42,866 nucleotides of DNA, from positions 81,322 through 124,187 of the forward strand of contig JAKOND010000210.1 of the NCBI GenBank assembly GCA_022702125.1, given 5' to 3'. Source of the stretch: Burkholderiaceae bacterium (GTDB lineage: Bacteria > Pseudomonadota > Gammaproteobacteria > Burkholderiales > Burkholderiaceae_C). A program made the position numbers and the translations under genes. The notes beneath the pieces were generated by a model that saw only the letters and a program-made list of their open reading frames with translations, did no database searches and was not told the DNA's origin. Below are positions 19,008-27,660 of this stretch, one piece after another. The stretch's first letter is position 1; each line of letters opens with the position of its first letter.

Positions 19008-19913
19008 ATGCAGACGTCCTTCCCCTCCGCCCCGCCCGCCGATCCGGCGGCCGTCCCTCCCGGCGACGACGCCGTCGGCCTGCTGCCGCCCGGCGCGGGC
19101 CGCCTGGCGGGCAAGGTCGCGCTGATCACCGGCGCCGGCTCGGTCGGCCCGGGCTGGGGCAACGGCCGCGCGATGGCGGCGCTCTTCGCCCGCGAAGGCG
19201 CGCAGGTCTTCGGACTCGACCGCGACGCCGGCCGGCTCGAAGAGACCGCCCGGCGGGTGGCCGAGGTCGGCGGCACGATGGAGAGCGCCGGCTGCGACGT
19301 GACCTCGGGCGACGCGGTGGCCGCGGCGGTCGCCGCCTGCCTGGCGCGCTTCGGCCGCATCGACGTGCTGGTCAACAACGTCGGCGGCTCGGCCCGGGGC
19401 GGCCCGGTCGAGATGGACGAGGCGGTCTGGGACGCCCAGGTCGACCACAACCTCAAGAGCGTCTTCCTGCTCTGCAAGCACGTGCTGCCGCAGATGGAGC
19501 GCCAGGCCGCCGAGGGGGGCGGCGCGGGCGGCGGCTCGATCGTCAACATCTCCTCCACCTCGGGCCTGCGCTGGACCGGCGCGGCGCAGGTCGCCTACGC
19601 GGCCACCAAGGCCGGGGTGATCCAGTTCTCGCGGGTGCTGGCGGTGCAGTACGCCGCCCGGCGCATCCGGTCCAACACCGTGGTGCCGGGCCAGCTGCAC
19701 ACGCCGATGGTCGAGGCGCGCCTGGCCGGCCAGCGCGCCGGCGGCGACGTGGACGCCCTGCTCGCGCAGCGCCAGTCCCGCATCCCGCTTCCCTTCATGG
19801 GCGACGGCCGCGACACGGCGCACGCGGCGCTGTTCCTGGCCTCCGACGAGTCGCGCTTCGTCACCGGCACCGAGATCGTGGTGGACGGCGGCATGTCGGT
19901 GCGCTGCGGCTGA
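19008..19913 (+). CDS. Short-chain dehydrogenase/reductase
   Basis: 301-residue NAD(P)-dependent oxidoreductase. A Rossmann fold begins at about residue 35 (GKVALITGAG); the glycine-rich loop is longer than normal (GAGSVGPGWGNG, about five extra residues). The Asp after beta2 in GLDRDAGR favours NAD. Catalytic residues are in order: Asn in LVNNVGG, Ser in NISSTSG, and the Y-x-x-x-K of YAATKAG. The first 30 residues are a Pro/Ala-rich extension. GAGG-like purines lie before the ATG. In this cluster it would oxidise or reduce a hydroxy/keto intermediate; the substrate is unknown. Confidence 0.9.
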   Translation: MQTSFPSAPPADPAAVPPGDDAVGLLPPGAGRLAGKVALITGAGSVGPGWGNGRAMAALFAREGAQVFGLDRDAGRLEETARRVAEVGGTMESAGCDVTSGDAVAAAVAACLARFGRIDVLVNNVGGSARGGPVEMDEAVWDAQVDHNLKSVFLLCKHVLPQMERQAAEGGGAGGGSIVNISSTSGLRWTGAAQVAYAATKAGVIQFSRVLAVQYAARRIRSNTVVPGQLHTPMVEARLAGQRAGGDVDALLAQRQSRIPLPFMGDGRDTAHAALFLASDESRFVTGTEIVVDGGMSVRCG

Positions 19914-19966
19914 CGCCCCGACCCGCCCCCCGCGCCCCACCGCCGCCCCCCTTCCAGGAGACATCC

Positions 19967-20950
19967 ATGCACGCTTTCCCCCTGTCCCGCCGCGCCGCCG
20001 TGGCGCTCGCCGTTGCCTGCGCCCTCGGCGCCGTCGCGCCCGCCGCCCTGGCCCAGGGCGGCAAGATCACCCGCATCGTGGTCGCCTTCCCGCCCGGCGG
20101 GCCGGTGGACTTCGTCGCCCGCGCGCTGTCCGAGCGGCTGGGCCACGAGCTGGGCGAGCAGGTGATCGTCGAGAACCGCGCCGGCGCCAACGGCGCGCTG
20201 GCGGCCGACTTCACCGTCCGCGCCCCGGCCGACGGCCGCACGCTGTGGCTGACCAGCGTCGGCGCGGTGGCGATCAACCCGTCGCTCTACGACAAGCTCT
20301 CCTACGACCCGGCCAAGGACCTGGCGCCGGTGTCGCTGGTGGTCAGCAACGTCGAGGTGCTGGTGGTCGGCGAGAAGAACAAGGCGCCCACCGCGCGCGA
20401 GTTCGTCGATGCCGCGAAGAAGGGCAGCGCGCCGCTGACGCTCGCGTCGTCGGGCAGCGGCAGCGTGCCGCACCTGGCGGCCGAGCTGTTCCGGGACGCC
20501 TCGGGCGCGCCGGTCTCCCACATTCCCTACAAGGGCGCGGCGCCCGCCATCAACGACGTGATCGCCGGCCACGTGGACGGCTTCTTCGGCGACATCGCCG
20601 GCGTCGTCAACTTCATCCGCGCCGGCAAGCTGCGGCCGATCGGCATCGCCGCGCCCGCCCGCAGCCCGCTGCTGCCCGACGTCAAGACCTTCCAGGAGAT
20701 GGGCATGGCGGGCGTGGATTCGGACAACTGGTACGGCCTGTTCGCGCCCGCCAGGACGCCCCGCGCCGACCTGGACCGCATCTCGCAGGCGCTCAAGCGC
20801 ACCCTGGCCGACAAGGCGGTGGCCGATCGGCTGGCCGCCTCGGGCTCGACGCCGCGCTGGTCCTCGCCGGCCGAGCTGACCGCCCTGCTGCAGAAGGACA
20901 CCGCCAAGTGGGGCGCGGTGGTGAAGGCGAAGAACATCAAGGCCGATTGA
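19967..20950 (+). CDS. Tripartite tricarboxylate transporter substrate-binding protein (Bug family)
   Basis: 327-residue periplasmic solute-binding protein. Signal peptide residues 1-25 (hydrophobic core AVALAVACALGAVAP, cleavage near ALA-Q). The mature protein starts with the family motif ITRIVVAFPPGGPVDFVAR; PYKGAAPAINDVIAGHVD is another typical stretch. Bug proteins bind carboxylates or aromatic acids. AGGAGA lies just upstream of the ATG. No TctA/TctB membrane genes are near, so it is an orphan, as is common in Burkholderiales. Its position suggests it binds the substrate of this pathway, either for uptake or for sensing. Confidence 0.93.
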   Translation: MHAFPLSRRAAVALAVACALGAVAPAALAQGGKITRIVVAFPPGGPVDFVARALSERLGHELGEQVIVENRAGANGALAADFTVRAPADGRTLWLTSVGAVAINPSLYDKLSYDPAKDLAPVSLVVSNVEVLVVGEKNKAPTAREFVDAAKKGSAPLTLASSGSGSVPHLAAELFRDASGAPVSHIPYKGAAPAINDVIAGHVDGFFGDIAGVVNFIRAGKLRPIGIAAPARSPLLPDVKTFQEMGMAGVDSDNWYGLFAPARTPRADLDRISQALKRTLADKAVADRLAASGSTPRWSSPAELTALLQKDTAKWGAVVKAKNIKAD

Positions 20951-20975
20951 GCCCCACGGAAAGGATCCCCACGCC

Positions 20976-21491
20976 ATGCGCATCGACCCCATCGTCCCCG
21001 GCAGCCGGCCGGAACTCGCCGACATCGAGGCCCGCATCCAGGCCGAGCGCGGCCGGATCTCGCCGCTCTACCAGGTGCTGCTCAACAGCCCGCCGCTCGC
21101 CCATGGCTGGGAGCAGCTGCTCTCGGCCGTCCGCAACCGCAACAGCCTGCCCGCCGGGCTGCGGGAGCTGGTCATCCTGCGGGTGGCGGTGCTCAACCGC
21201 GCCGCCTACGAGTTCGACGCGCACGTGCCGCACGCGCTGCGGGGCGGGCTGACGCAGGCCCAGGTCGACGCGGTGCGCGCGCCCGCGCCCGACGCGGCGC
21301 TGTTCGACGGCACCGAGCGGCTGGTGCTGGAGCTCAGCGACGCGATGACCCGCGACATCGACGTGCCCGACGCGCTCGACGCCCGGGTGCGCGCCGCCTT
21401 CGCGCCGCAGACCCACCTGGACCTGGTCGCCACGGTGGCGGCGTACAACATGGTGTCGCGCCTGCTCGCGGCGCTGCGCATCGGCCACTGA
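20976..21491 (+). CDS. Carboxymuconolactone decarboxylase-like (CMD family) protein
   Basis: 171-residue small helical protein. The CMD/AhpD fold is recognisable from ISPLYQVLLNSPPLAHGW, LPAGLRELVILRVAVLN and AYEFDAHVPHALRGGL. The CxxC pair of peroxidase-type AhpD members is absent; a Glu and His pair (YEFDAH) stands there instead, as in decarboxylase-like members. Suggested role: decarboxylation or lactone processing of a ring-cleavage product, inferred from family and neighbours. Begins 25 nt after the Bug gene. Confidence 0.8.
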   Translation: MRIDPIVPGSRPELADIEARIQAERGRISPLYQVLLNSPPLAHGWEQLLSAVRNRNSLPAGLRELVILRVAVLNRAAYEFDAHVPHALRGGLTQAQVDAVRAPAPDAALFDGTERLVLELSDAMTRDIDVPDALDARVRAAFAPQTHLDLVATVAAYNMVSRLLAALRIGH

Positions 21492-21509
21492 CCGGACCCG
21501 GAGCCCGCC

Positions 21510-22196
21510 ATGACACCGATCTCCCTCACCCCCGATCCCGTCCCGACCCACACCCTGCTCGTCAAGGCGCTGCTCGCGCCCGGCGACGCGCCGCGGGCCT
21601 TCGGCGCCTGGGACGCCCTCGCCCGCAGCTGGGACGCCGCGAGCGACTGGGACGCTCCCCGCGGCACGCTGCGGCTCGCATGCCTGGCCCATGCCGCGGC
21701 CCCGGGCGACGGACCGCATCCGGCCTATGCGTACTTCCGGCTGCCGCAGCCGCATCCGATGGACGCGCGGGACGCCCTCGCCTTCGCCGTCGCCGCGGAG
21801 ACCGCCTTCCCCGGCGCGCGCGAGCTGCGGGCCGCCCGGCTGGAACAGGTCTTCGCGGCCGAGGGCGCCTCGGCCGGCGTACCAGCGCGCATGCACTACG
21901 TGGTCGAGATGGATCCGGAAGACGGCTGGATGCCCGACATCGCGCGCTGGTACGACGAGGAGCACATGCCCGGCCTCGCCGCGGTGCCCGGCTGCGTGCG
22001 GGCCGCGCGCTTCCTGAACCACGACGGGGGGCCGCTCTCGCTCGCCTGCTACGACCTGGTCTCGGATGCCGCCTTCGGTTCGCCGCCCTGGCTGGCGGTG
22101 CGCGCCACCGACTGGAGCAGCCGCATGCGGCCGCACTTCACCAACACGCTGCGCACCATGTTCGCCCGGTTGCCGGCGCCGGCCGACGCCGGGTAG
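21510..22196 (+). CDS. Hypothetical dimeric alpha-beta barrel protein
   Basis: 228-residue soluble protein, last gene of the cluster, starting 18 nt after the CMD gene behind GGAG. The second half has RMHYVVEMDP and WYDEEHMPGLAAVPGCVRAARF, the pattern of EthD/DUF4286-like ferredoxin folds, where the His and Glu line a ligand pocket. The first half may be a diverged copy. No catalytic assignment is possible. Cotranscription with hydrolase, SDR and CMD genes suggests an isomerase, decarboxylase or carrier role in the same pathway. Confidence 0.65.
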   Translation: MTPISLTPDPVPTHTLLVKALLAPGDAPRAFGAWDALARSWDAASDWDAPRGTLRLACLAHAAAPGDGPHPAYAYFRLPQPHPMDARDALAFAVAAETAFPGARELRAARLEQVFAAEGASAGVPARMHYVVEMDPEDGWMPDIARWYDEEHMPGLAAVPGCVRAARFLNHDGGPLSLACYDLVSDAAFGSPPWLAVRATDWSSRMRPHFTNTLRTMFARLPAPADAG

Positions 22197-22271
22197 GGGG
22201 CCGGCCGGCGGCGTCCGCCTACGGGTTTTCCCCGTGGCGCGCCGCGCTTGCCAGATTCCCGGCGCGATGTT

Positions 22272-22392
22272 CCAATCGCCTCCGCGAAGGGGAGTAGCTC
22301 CCGCCTTCTGCCGTCTCCGGCCCCACGGCCGCCGGCAGCAGGCATCGGTCAGTCGTCAATACGAAGCCCAGGCTTCCGGCGGACCGGACATC
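22272..22392 (+). ncRNA. yybP-ykoY (manganese) riboswitch
   Basis: Lies in the 366-bp gap 22197-22562 before terC. The conserved core AAGGGGAGTAGC (22287-22298) is present, as is the second conserved strand GTCGTCAATACG (22352-22363). TCCGC (22281-22285) can pair with GCGGA (22379-22383) to close P1. This family binds Mn2+ and turns on Mn exporters. The region after it, up to the start codon, holds further complementary pairs (CTTCGA/TCGAAG and CTTTTCG/CGAAAAG) that may form the expression platform. The ends are approximate. Confidence 0.85.
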
Positions 22393-22562
22393 AACTCAAC
22401 ATCACAGCATGTCGAGCAAGACCTTCGATTGAGCCCGTTGCCGGTTTGGTCGAAGCATGGCTACCCACCTTTTCGTATTCCCCGAATCCGAAAAGCGCGT
22501 GTTCCCGCGTTCCGACCCGGCCGTCGACGAAAAATCGATACAACACCGGAGTTGAACCCCTC

Positions 22563-23351
22563 ATGGAACTGTTTACCGCCCCCTGGTGGTCCGCGCTGCT
22601 CGCGATCATCCTGCTCGACCTCGTCCTCGCCGGCGACAACGCCATCGTCATCGCGCTCGCCGCGCGCAACGTGCCCAAGCACCTCCAGAAGAAGGCCATC
22701 GTCTGGGGCACGGTCGGCGCCATCGTCATCCGCTCGGCCATGACCATCGGCGTGGTCTGGCTGCTCAAGGTCCCGGGCCTGATGCTGGTCGGCGGCCTCG
22801 GCCTGGTCTGGATCGCCTACAAGCTGCTGTCCGACAGCGGCGACGGGCACGGCGAGGAAGGCAGCAGCGCCACCACCTTCTGGGGCGCGATGAAGACCAT
22901 CGTCATCGCCGACGCGCTGATGGGCGTGGACAACGTGCTGGCCGTGGCCGGCGCATCGCACGGCGACTTCACGCTGGTGATGATGGGCCTGCTGATCAGC
23001 ATCCCGATCGTGATCTTCGGCAGCACCCTGGTGCTCAAGATGGTCGAGCGCTTCCCGATCATCATCCAGGCCGGCGCCGCCGTGCTGGCCTTCACCGCCG
23101 CGAGCATGATCACCAACGAGCGCCTGCTGGCCTCGATCTTCGGCTCGGCCGATGCGCCCACGCCCATGGGCCCGGTGCTGCGCTGGACGATCATCACCGT
23201 GACCGTCGTCGGCGTCCTGGGCGCCGGCTGGCTGGCCACGCGCCGCAACAAGCGCCAGCAGACCGAGGTGCTGAAGGCGGCCGGCGTGGTGCCGGAATCC
23301 GCACCGGCGCAGCCGGCTTCTCCGGAATCGCAGTCGCCCCTGCGCGGCTGA
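22563..23351 (+). CDS. TerC family integral membrane protein, riboswitch-controlled
   Basis: 262-residue inner-membrane protein with about seven hydrophobic helices. Acidic motifs typical of TerC are LDLVLAGDNAIVIALAAR in TM1 and ADALMGVDNVLAVAGAS in the middle; they probably form a metal-ion path. A charged loop DSGDGHGEEG separates the halves. The C-terminal 45 residues are hydrophilic and Pro/Ser-rich. Control by a Mn riboswitch makes Mn2+ export the likely function. GGAG sits unusually far (11 nt) from the ATG. A second copy is at 28664. Confidence 0.92.
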   Translation: MELFTAPWWSALLAIILLDLVLAGDNAIVIALAARNVPKHLQKKAIVWGTVGAIVIRSAMTIGVVWLLKVPGLMLVGGLGLVWIAYKLLSDSGDGHGEEGSSATTFWGAMKTIVIADALMGVDNVLAVAGASHGDFTLVMMGLLISIPIVIFGSTLVLKMVERFPIIIQAGAAVLAFTAASMITNERLLASIFGSADAPTPMGPVLRWTIITVTVVGVLGAGWLATRRNKRQQTEVLKAAGVVPESAPAQPASPESQSPLRG

Positions 23352-23423
23352 TCGGCTAAGGTGGAGCCTGCCGGGCATCCGCGCGGCAGACTCCTTCGGC
23401 CAATCCACCTGGAGCCCCCACAC

Positions 23424-23924
23424 ATGCCTACCGTCATCGTCTACCTCGACGACCCCGACTACGCCCGGCGACAGCTCTGCGCCGCCACGCCCGACGGCAG
23501 CGCCGGCGTGGCCCCCGGCCACGGCCCGATCCACTGGGTGCTGGTGGCCTGCGCGCCGCGCATGACCCACCGCATCAGCAAATGGGTCAGCCACAGCGCC
23601 CGCGAGAAATGGCGCGACCGCTGGGCCGAGAAGCTGTTCTGCGCCACCACGCCCTGGCTGGCGGCGCCGGACGACCGCGTCACCCCGCTGGTCGCCCGCG
23701 GCCCGCTGCCCGACCTGCTGCGCCAGCTGCAGGCCGACCACCCGGGCGCCCACCTGGTGGACGCCCGGCGGCCCAAGGCCGGCGTGGCGCTGGAGCCGCT
23801 GCAGGCGCCGGCACCGGCCCCCGCCCCGACCGTCACCCGCCGTCCGCCGAGCCGCGGCGCGCGCTGGATGCCCGGCACCGCGCTGGGCCTGTTCGCGGTG
23901 GCGATGAACCTGTCGCTCGAATAG
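23424..23924 (+). CDS. Conserved hypothetical protein
   Basis: 166-residue protein I do not recognise. It starts MPTVIVYLDDPDYAR after a purine-rich CACCTGGAGCC. It is rich in Arg and Trp (SHSAREKWRDRWAEKLF), with a Pro/Ala-rich linker near 125-140 and a short C-terminal hydrophobic stretch (GTALGLFAVAMNLSLE) that could be a membrane-contacting tail. Codon use and GC match the neighbours, so it looks like a real gene. It lies 72 nt after terC and may share its transcript. Confidence 0.6.
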   Translation: MPTVIVYLDDPDYARRQLCAATPDGSAGVAPGHGPIHWVLVACAPRMTHRISKWVSHSAREKWRDRWAEKLFCATTPWLAAPDDRVTPLVARGPLPDLLRQLQADHPGAHLVDARRPKAGVALEPLQAPAPAPAPTVTRRPPSRGARWMPGTALGLFAVAMNLSLE

Positions 23925-23936
23925 GCGCATCCGCTC

Positions 23937-23954
23937 CGGCGCGACAGCGCCGGC
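23937..23954 (+). terminator. Hairpin after the hypothetical gene
   Basis: CCGGCGC and GCGCCGG around a GACA loop, 13 nt after the stop at 23924. No T-tract. Confidence 0.4.
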
Positions 23955-23965
23955 GCCCGGGCACG

Positions 23966-24002
23966 ACGGCCGGTCCCCGCGCTCGCGCGGGGAACCGGCC
24001 GT
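23966..24002. repeat. Long near-perfect inverted repeat at the holin-family promoter
   Basis: Left arm ACGGCCGGT-CCCCGCG (23966-23981), CTCG loop, right arm CGCGGGG-a-ACCGGCCGT (23986-24002): 16 pairs with one bulged A. It ends one base before the TATGCT -10 box, so it covers the -35 region of the next gene. Confidence 0.85.
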
Positions 24003-24008
24003 TATGCT
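24003..24008 (+). promoter_or_regulatory. -10 box of the holin-family gene
   Basis: TATGCT ends 7 nt before the ATG at 24016, implying a leaderless transcript. Confidence 0.45.
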
Positions 24009-24015
24009 GTGCGCC

Positions 24016-24372
24016 ATGAAATTCCTCCTCAAATGGCTGCTGAGCGCGGTCGCGCTGCTGGCCGTGGCGTATCTCTACCACGGCGTGCAGTTGCGCGACT
24101 TCTCGTCGGCGCTGGTCGCGGCGCTGGTCATCGGCCTGCTCAACCTGGTGGTGCGGCCGGTGCTGGTGCTGCTGACGCTGCCGGTCACGGTCCTGACGCT
24201 GGGCCTCTTCCTGTTCGTGATCAACGCGCTGATCTTCTGGTTCGCCTCGGGCCTGCTGAGCGGCTTCGTCGTAAGCAGCTTCGGCGCGGCGATCGTCGGC
24301 TCGCTGCTGTACTCGCTGCTGGGCATGGTGATCGAATCCGCGCTCGGCGGCCTGTTCCGCCGGCGCGGCTGA
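24016..24372 (+). CDS. Phage-holin-family (DUF/Pfam Phage_holin_4_2) membrane protein
   Basis: 118-residue protein with four hydrophobic helices (about 3-22, 28-48, 52-75, 84-108). Motifs LLKWLLSAVALLAVAYL and ALVIGLLNLVVRPVLVLLTLPVTVLTLGLF are typical of the YvlD/holin-4 family, common in bacterial chromosomes and not a sign of prophage. The role is unknown, probably envelope-related. Start 24016 is preferred to the in-frame ATG at 24004, which overlaps the -10 box. Confidence 0.85.
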   Translation: MKFLLKWLLSAVALLAVAYLYHGVQLRDFSSALVAALVIGLLNLVVRPVLVLLTLPVTVLTLGLFLFVINALIFWFASGLLSGFVVSSFGAAIVGSLLYSLLGMVIESALGGLFRRRG

Positions 24373-24394
24373 GCCCTCCCCGGCTGCGCCGCCT

Positions 24395-26245
24395 TCAGTA
24401 CTTTTCCTTCTTCGCGTCGGCGTCCCAGTCCTTGCGCATCTGCTCCACCTCGCGCAGGCGGCTGTCGACGATGGAGGCTTCCATGTGGTCGACGCCGCCC
24501 GGCATGCCGCGCCGCACCAGCTCCTGCCCGGCGCGGAATCGGTCCACCGCCGCCGCGTAGTCCAGCAGGGCGACCTGCGCCTCGGCGTCGGCGCGCACCG
24601 CATGCAGCGGCTGGCCGAGGGCGCGGTAGAGCGTGCCCAGCGACTGCCACGCGGTGGCGTCCCGCGGATGCAGCGCCACCCAGGTCCGCAGGCGCTGCGC
24701 CGCCTCCGCGCGCGTGCCGGCCGCGCGGTCCGGGACCATGGCCGGCGAAGCGCCCGCACCGCCGTTCGCGCCGGCAGTGCCCGCCGGGTCCGGGACGTTG
24801 CCCGGCTGCTGATCGACCGCCCGCACCCACAGCAGCAGCTCGGGCCGCGCCATGGCGGATGGCATCGGGCCGAGCGCCTGCAGCGCGTCGGCGGGCCGGC
24901 GCGCCTCCAGCGCCACCTCGGCCGCCAGCAGGCGCGCCTGGCGCGCGGCGCCCGGATCGGACGCCACCAGCGCGGCGAGCTGCGCCGCCGCCGTCCGCGC
25001 CGCCGGATAGTCGCCCTGCCGGGAATGCGCCATCGCCGCGGCGTACAGCGACGCCGCCCGGCGGGCCGCCGGCAGGCTGCCGAAGCTCCGCCCGGCCGGC
25101 TCCGCCGCCCAGTCGCGCAGCACGTCCACGCCCGGATTGCCGAGCACCCGGGCCCGCGCCGCCATCAGCGCATGCTCCAGCGGACCGGGCCCGCCGCCGT
25201 CGGCGCCGGGGCCGTGGGCCCGCACCGTCACGGCCGGCAGGGAGGGCGCGGCATCGGACGGCATGCCGGCCGCCGGGGACATCGACGGCCCCGTTCCCGC
25301 CGACGGCACCCGCACCGGTGCCGGGGATGCCGCCGGCACCGCGCCCGGCGCCAGCGCATCGGCGGTCGCCGGACGCACGGCGCCGCCCGAGGACCGGTCC
25401 GCGCCGCCGGCGGCGGCCGCGTCGTCACCGCCCAGCTGCAGCCGCGACTGCATGTCGGCGATGCGCTCGGTGGTCAGCGGGTGGCTGCGCAGGTACGGGA
25501 AGCTGCCGTTGTCGTTGATGCGCGAGGCCTGCTGCAGCTTGGCGAACATGCTCACGAAGCCGCGCCCGTCGAAGCCCGCCTGCGTCATCACGCCGTAGCC
25601 CACCCGGTCGGCCTCGCGCTCCATGTCGCGCGAGAAGTTGAGCTGGTTCTGGGCCGTCACCGCCATGCCGCCCGTCATCAGCGCGCTGGCCGCATGCGGG
25701 TTCTTGCTGGCCGCCAGCGCGCCCAGCACCATCGCCGCCACCATCATCGGCATGCTGCGGCCCTGCTGCTCCTCCATGCGGGCGATGTGGCGCTGGGTGA
25801 CGTGGCTGAGCTCGTGCGCCATCACCGACGCCACCTCGTCGGCCGTCGCGGTGATGCCGATCAGCCCCGAATGCAGCCCCAGGTAGCCGCCCGGCAGCGC
25901 GAAGGCGTTGATCGTGCGGTCGCGCCCCAGCAGGATGCGCCAGGCGAAGCGCTCTTCCAGCTCCGGCGTCAGGTCGCCTCGCGCCCGCGCCGCCGCCACC
26001 AGCGGGTCCCAGATCCGCTGGACGTAGTCGACCAGCATCGGGTCGTCCACATAGTCCGGGTCGCGGTAGAGCTGCCGCGCGATGCGGTCGCCCAGCCGCC
26101 GCTCGGCGCCCGACGCGATCGAGCTGCCGTCGCCCAGCGTCGGCAGCTGCGCCGTCGCGAGCGACGGCGACACCAGCATCAGCAAACCGCCCAGCGCCAT
26201 AGCCGAGACGATGCCGGAGGATGAGGACAGGGACCGCGAAAGCAT
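24395..26245 (-). CDS. M48-family metalloprotease with TPR-like C-terminus, BepA-like
   Basis: 616-residue periplasmic zinc protease. Signal peptide about 1-33 (hydrophobic, cleavage ATA-Q). Zinc motif HELSH at about 144-148 and the distal Glu in [10 protein letters not shown]. Other family marks are [17 protein letters not shown] and [13 protein letters not shown] Pro/Ala/Gly-rich linker (about 290-360) leads to a helical TPR-like region (about 380-600). The architecture matches BepA/YfgC, which clears stalled outer-membrane proteins such as LptD at the BAM complex. It is longer than E. coli BepA (487), mostly from the linker. Convergent with the holin-family gene. Confidence 0.9.
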   Translation of the reverse strand: MLSRSLSSSSGIVSAMALGGLLMLVSPSLATAQLPTLGDGSSIASGAERRLGDRIARQLYRDPDYVDDPMLVDYVQRIWDPLVAAARARGDLTPELEERFAWRILLGRDRTINAFALPGGYLGLHSGLIGITATADEVASVMAHELSHVTQRHIARMEEQQGRSMPMMVAAMVLGALAASKNPHAASALMTGGMAVTAQNQLNFSRDMEREADRVGYGVMTQAGFDGRGFVSMFAKLQQASRINDNGSFPYLRSHPLTTERIADMQSRLQLGGDDAAAAGGADRSSGGAVRPATADALAPGAVPAASPAPVRVPSAGTGPSMSPAAGMPSDAAPSLPAVTVRAHGPGADGGGPGPLEHALMAARARVLGNPGVDVLRDWAAEPAGRSFGSLPAARRAASLYAAAMAHSRQGDYPAARTAAAQLAALVASDPGAARQARLLAAEVALEARRPADALQALGPMPSAMARPELLLWVRAVDQQPGNVPDPAGTAGANGGAGASPAMVPDRAAGTRAEAAQRLRTWVALHPRDATAWQSLGTLYRALGQPLHAVRADAEAQVALLDYAAAVDRFRAGQELVRRGMPGGVDHMEASIVDSRLREVEQMRKDWDADAKKEKY

Positions 26246-26407
26246 CGCCGTATGATCCGCCAAAACCCGCGGCGTTCCGCATCCGGCCCGCGGTGCCCCC
26301 ACGCCGCGCCGCCTCCGCCGGCGGCGCGCAGGCCCCGCCGCCCTCCCCGCGCGCGCCGTTCCGCACCGCCCACCCTCTCCGCCCGCACGCTCCCACGCCT
26401 CCGCCCC

Positions 26408-26953
26408 ATGACCGATCCCCTGCCGCCCGCCACCGACGACACCCCGCCCCGCCTGACCCACTTTGACGCCCGGGGCCAGGCCCACATGGTCGATGTCGGC
26501 GACAAGCCCGCCACCCGCCGCACCGCCGTCGCCGCCGGCCGCATCGAGATGCAGCCCGCCACGCTGGCCCTCGTCCAATCGGGCACCGCGAAGAAAGGCG
26601 ACGTGCTCGGCATCGCCCGCATCGCCGGCATCCAGGCCGCCAAGAAGGCCAGCGACCTGGTGCCGCTGTGCCACCCGCTGGCGCTGACGCGGGTTGCTAT
26701 CGAATTCGAAGCTGTCAGCGAAGGCGGATCAACGGCTGCGGCGGTCATATGCCAGGCAACCGTCGAAACCACCGGACCCACCGGCGTGGAAATCGAGGCC
26801 CTGGCCGCCGTCCAGATCGCGCTGCTGACGGTCTACGACATGTGCAAGGCGGTGGACCGGGGCATGGTCATCCGCGACGTCCGGGTGCGGGAAAAGCACG
26901 GCGGGAAGTCGGGGAGCCATGTGTTTGAACAAAACATAATCACCACTGGTTAA
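26408..26953 (+). CDS. moaC: Cyclic pyranopterin monophosphate synthase
   Basis: 181-residue enzyme that makes cyclic pyranopterin monophosphate in molybdenum-cofactor synthesis. Conserved MoaC features: [28 protein letters not shown] (active-site His), [29 protein letters not shown] and GGKSG. The first 18 residues are a low-complexity extension. From about 26690 the base composition drops, and the segment coding VAIEFEAV contains TTGCTATCGAATTCGAAGCTG, similar to the dispersed repeat at 16072. Divergent from the M48 gene. Confidence 0.95.
   Translation: MTDPLPPATDDTPPRLTHFDARGQAHMVDVGDKPATRRTAVAAGRIEMQPATLALVQSGTAKKGDVLGIARIAGIQAAKKASDLVPLCHPLALTRVAIEFEAVSEGGSTAAAVICQATVETTGPTGVEIEALAAVQIALLTVYDMCKAVDRGMVIRDVRVREKHGGKSGSHVFEQNIITTG
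26695..26710. repeat. Repeat-like core inside moaC
   Basis: TGCTATCGAATTCGAAGCTG-type sequence resembling the GCTAT-N-ATAGCTG element at 16072, but in the moaC reading frame. It could be coincidence or an in-frame remnant. Confidence 0.3.
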
Positions 26954-27037
26954 CCGAAGTTAATTAAGCCTTGTAGTGCAAAACGAACCTGAGTCAGAAA
27001 CGCAAAGACGTCTGTCCAAGTTGTTAAAGCTAAAAAT

Positions 27038-27060
27038 AAAAGCCGCATTTAGCGGCTTTT
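27038..27060. terminator. Bidirectional terminator between moaC and pilA
   Basis: AAAAGCCGC (27038-27046) and GCGGCTTTT (27052-27060) form a perfect 9-bp stem with a 5-nt loop; T-runs occur on both strands, so it can end moaC and pilA transcripts. Confidence 0.88.
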
Positions 27061-27076
27061 ATCCATTAATTTTCAA

Positions 27077-27601
27077 TTAACCTCGGCAGGATCCAGGGAG
27101 GTATTTGGTGGCCATACTAGTGGTGCCACCACCGCAAACCCATTTGAAGATAGAAACACCCACATCAGTATTGGTGAGAGCAGTACTAGCATCTTTGTAA
27201 GGGGCGAGAACAATTGTCTTACTAGCTGCATTACCCAAATCGCTGGCAGACGAAGTAGTGACAGTAATAACACCCGCGTTAGACGTTGCCACGGTCGCTA
27301 CATATTTAGATGCGTTTGAACCTGCAGTAGCATTTGCACCTGTCGTAGCAGCTGTGCCAACTTCACAGCCCCAAGCGTTAGCAGCGGGAAGAGTAGTCGC
27401 CGAAGTAGTTTGAACAGTTTCAGTAATGCTAGTACGGCATGCGGAAGCAGCCAAGATAGCTTCAGAAACTTTTGCCCGAACCGTGTAATCCTGATAAGCC
27501 GGCAAAGCCACGGCAGCCAGAATACCGATAATCGCCACGACGATCATCAGTTCGATCAGGGTGAAACCCTTCTGGGCTCCGCGCTGGATGGAACGCTTCA
27601 T
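27077..27601 (-). CDS. pilA: Type IV pilin, major subunit PilA-like
   Basis: 174-residue pilin precursor. The leader [12 protein letters not shown] is cut before Phe13 by prepilin peptidase; the mature N-terminus [25 protein letters not shown] is the standard assembly helix with Glu at +5. The globular part is Thr/Ala/Ser/Asn-rich. Two Cys close the C-terminal disulfide loop (about FKWVCGG and LPGSCRG). GC content is near 48% against about 70% around it, and codon use differs, as often seen for diversifying surface pilins. CGGAG precedes the ATG. A sigma-54 promoter fits upstream. Confidence 0.95.
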   Translation of the reverse strand: MKRSIQRGAQKGFTLIELMIVVAIIGILAAVALPAYQDYTVRAKVSEAILAASACRTSITETVQTTSATTLPAANAWGCEVGTAATTGANATAGSNASKYVATVATSNAGVITVTTSSASDLGNAASKTIVLAPYKDASTALTNTDVGVSIFKWVCGGGTTSMATKYLPGSCRG

Positions 27602-27642
27602 ATAAAACTCCGTTGGTGATGGAAGGAAGGATGCAGGCTCTT

Positions 27643-27660
27643 CAGCAGTTCGCGTGCCAG
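27643..27660 (-). promoter_or_regulatory. Sigma-54 promoter of pilA
   Basis: CTGGCACGCGAACTGCTG on the minus strand has GG and GC separated by exactly 10 nt and matches TGGCACG-N4-TTGCA well. It lies about 43 nt before the ATG, so a leader of about 31 nt. PilR/RpoN control of pilA is known in other proteobacteria; PilSR are not in this window. Confidence 0.7.

Noticed and set aside
22461-24032. 523-codon minus-strand open frame over terC
   Set aside because: Runs opposite terC and the riboswitch, with Arg/His/Asp-rich composition and no recognisable domain.
24016-24372. Possible prophage remnant from the holin-family name
   Set aside because: This family is widespread in chromosomes, and there are no other phage genes nearby.
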